DNA from: Verticiella sediminum
GTDB taxonomy: Bacteria; Pseudomonadota; Gammaproteobacteria; Burkholderiales; Burkholderiaceae_B
Length of the DNA: 64,000 nucleotides
Assembly (NCBI RefSeq): GCF_007558815.1
Contig: NZ_VLTJ01000029.1
Span: 372,001-436,000 of the forward strand
Reading direction: 5' to 3'
The notes under the pieces were generated by a model. That model was given only the letters and a program-made list of their open reading frames with translations. It was not told the DNA's origin and ran no database searches. Below, one piece after another: positions 63,661 through 64,000 of the stretch (positions within the stretch are counted from its first letter, which is position 1; each line of letters opens with the position of its first letter). A program made the translations under genes and the position numbers.

Positions 63661-64000
63661 ATGGCAGGCGGCCTGGGCGCATGGCTGGCCGATCCAGCCC
63701 TACTCTTTCCGCTGCGCCTGAGCCTGCAGATCGCGACGGCCACGCTGCTCGTGCACGCGGTGCTGGGGCCGCTGCTCGGCTGGGCGCTGGCGCGGCCGGG
63801 ATGGCCGGGGCGCACACTGCTCGACATCCTGGTCACGCTGCCGATGGTCTTTCCGCCCATCGCGCTGGGGTTCTTCCTGCTGGTGCTGCTCGGGCGGCGG
63901 GGCTGGCTGGGCGGCTGGCTCGACGAGACCTTCGATTTCAGCTTCGTCTTCTCGACCTGGGGCGTGCTGCTGGCTTCCGTCATCGTCGGCCTGCCCCTGA
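63661..64000 (+). CDS. modB: Molybdate-type ABC permease (ModB-like), truncated by window end
   Basis: The first 113 codons of a permease, starting MAGGLGAWLADPALLFPLRLSL, 3 bp after modA, and running off the window. Two to three membrane helices are visible, including LLVHAVLGPLLGWALA and LVTLPMVFPPIALGFFLLVLLG, the latter a typical ModB helix. It should pair with ModA and the divergent ATPase. Confidence 0.85.
   Translation, partial: MAGGLGAWLADPALLFPLRLSLQIATATLLVHAVLGPLLGWALARPGWPGRTLLDILVTLPMVFPPIALGFFLLVLLGRRGWLGGWLDETFDFSFVFSTWGVLLASVIVGLPL

Overview
The window is a 64 kb stretch of very GC-rich chromosomal DNA from a betaproteobacterium, most likely an Alcaligenaceae member close to Bordetella or Achromobacter. 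The grounds are the high-GC codon use, four separate Bug/TctC-type periplasmic receptors with no TctAB partner, trpC followed by ung, and many IclR/LysR/MarR-controlled catabolic operons. I see no rRNA, tRNA, CRISPR array, integrase or transposase.

Layout. 0-9.7 kb: an HpcH/HpaI aldolase and a cupin face a hyuA-hyuB-iclR operon (hydantoinase/oxoprolinase family), which diverges from an aminotransferase, a second IclR regulator and a Bug receptor. 9.7-12.3 kb: DedA membrane protein, then a Trp-rich leader peptide and trpE. 12.4-18.2 kb: Bug receptor, amidase, a tandem glycine riboswitch driving a DadA-like oxidoreductase, a GNAT enzyme and an Old Yellow Enzyme. 18.4-22.6 kb: dmlR-like LysR regulator diverging from a tartrate/D-malate dehydrogenase, Bug receptor and MetX-fold hydrolase. 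22.7-31.4 kb: Crp/Fnr regulator diverging from an LLM flavin monooxygenase, LigI-like hydrolase, 2-hydroxyacid dehydrogenase, RraA-like aldolase, SnoaL protein, Bug receptor, flavin reductase-MarR fusion and alcohol dehydrogenase; this looks like one catabolic pathway. 31.4-39.6 kb: two dynamin-like GTPases, catechol 1,2-dioxygenase, TauD dioxygenase, LysR and a Tat-exported carotenoid-cleavage-type oxygenase. 39.6-44.6 kb: a second short Trp leader with its own promoter, trpGDC, ung and a MidA-type methyltransferase. 44.9-58.8 kb: class II aldolase, MarR, a split indolepyruvate:ferredoxin oxidoreductase, a DctPQM TRAP transporter, a salicylyl-/2-aminobenzoyl-CoA monooxygenase-reductase fusion, SDR, MarR, enoyl-CoA hydratase, thioesterase and RidA; this looks like an aryl-CoA pathway. 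58.9-64 kb: glutamate dehydrogenase, a heat-controlled Hsp20 gene, TetR, TrmO and a divergent molybdate-type ABC system around a ModE-like operator, with the permease cut by the window end.

How it fits together. Housekeeping tryptophan genes are split into trpE and trpGDC about 28 kb apart. Each half carries its own Trp-codon leader, and the DNA between them is almost entirely catabolic and transport genes. RNA-level control is unusually rich: two candidate trp attenuators, a tandem glycine riboswitch with a clear terminator, and a ROSE-type RNA thermometer behind a sigma32-like promoter. The two best candidates for undescribed biology are the Crp/Fnr-LLM-LigI-RraA operon (22.7-31.4 kb) and the IorAB-TRAP-acyl-CoA monooxygenase operon (45.7-58.8 kb). 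Substrates cannot be named from sequence alone.
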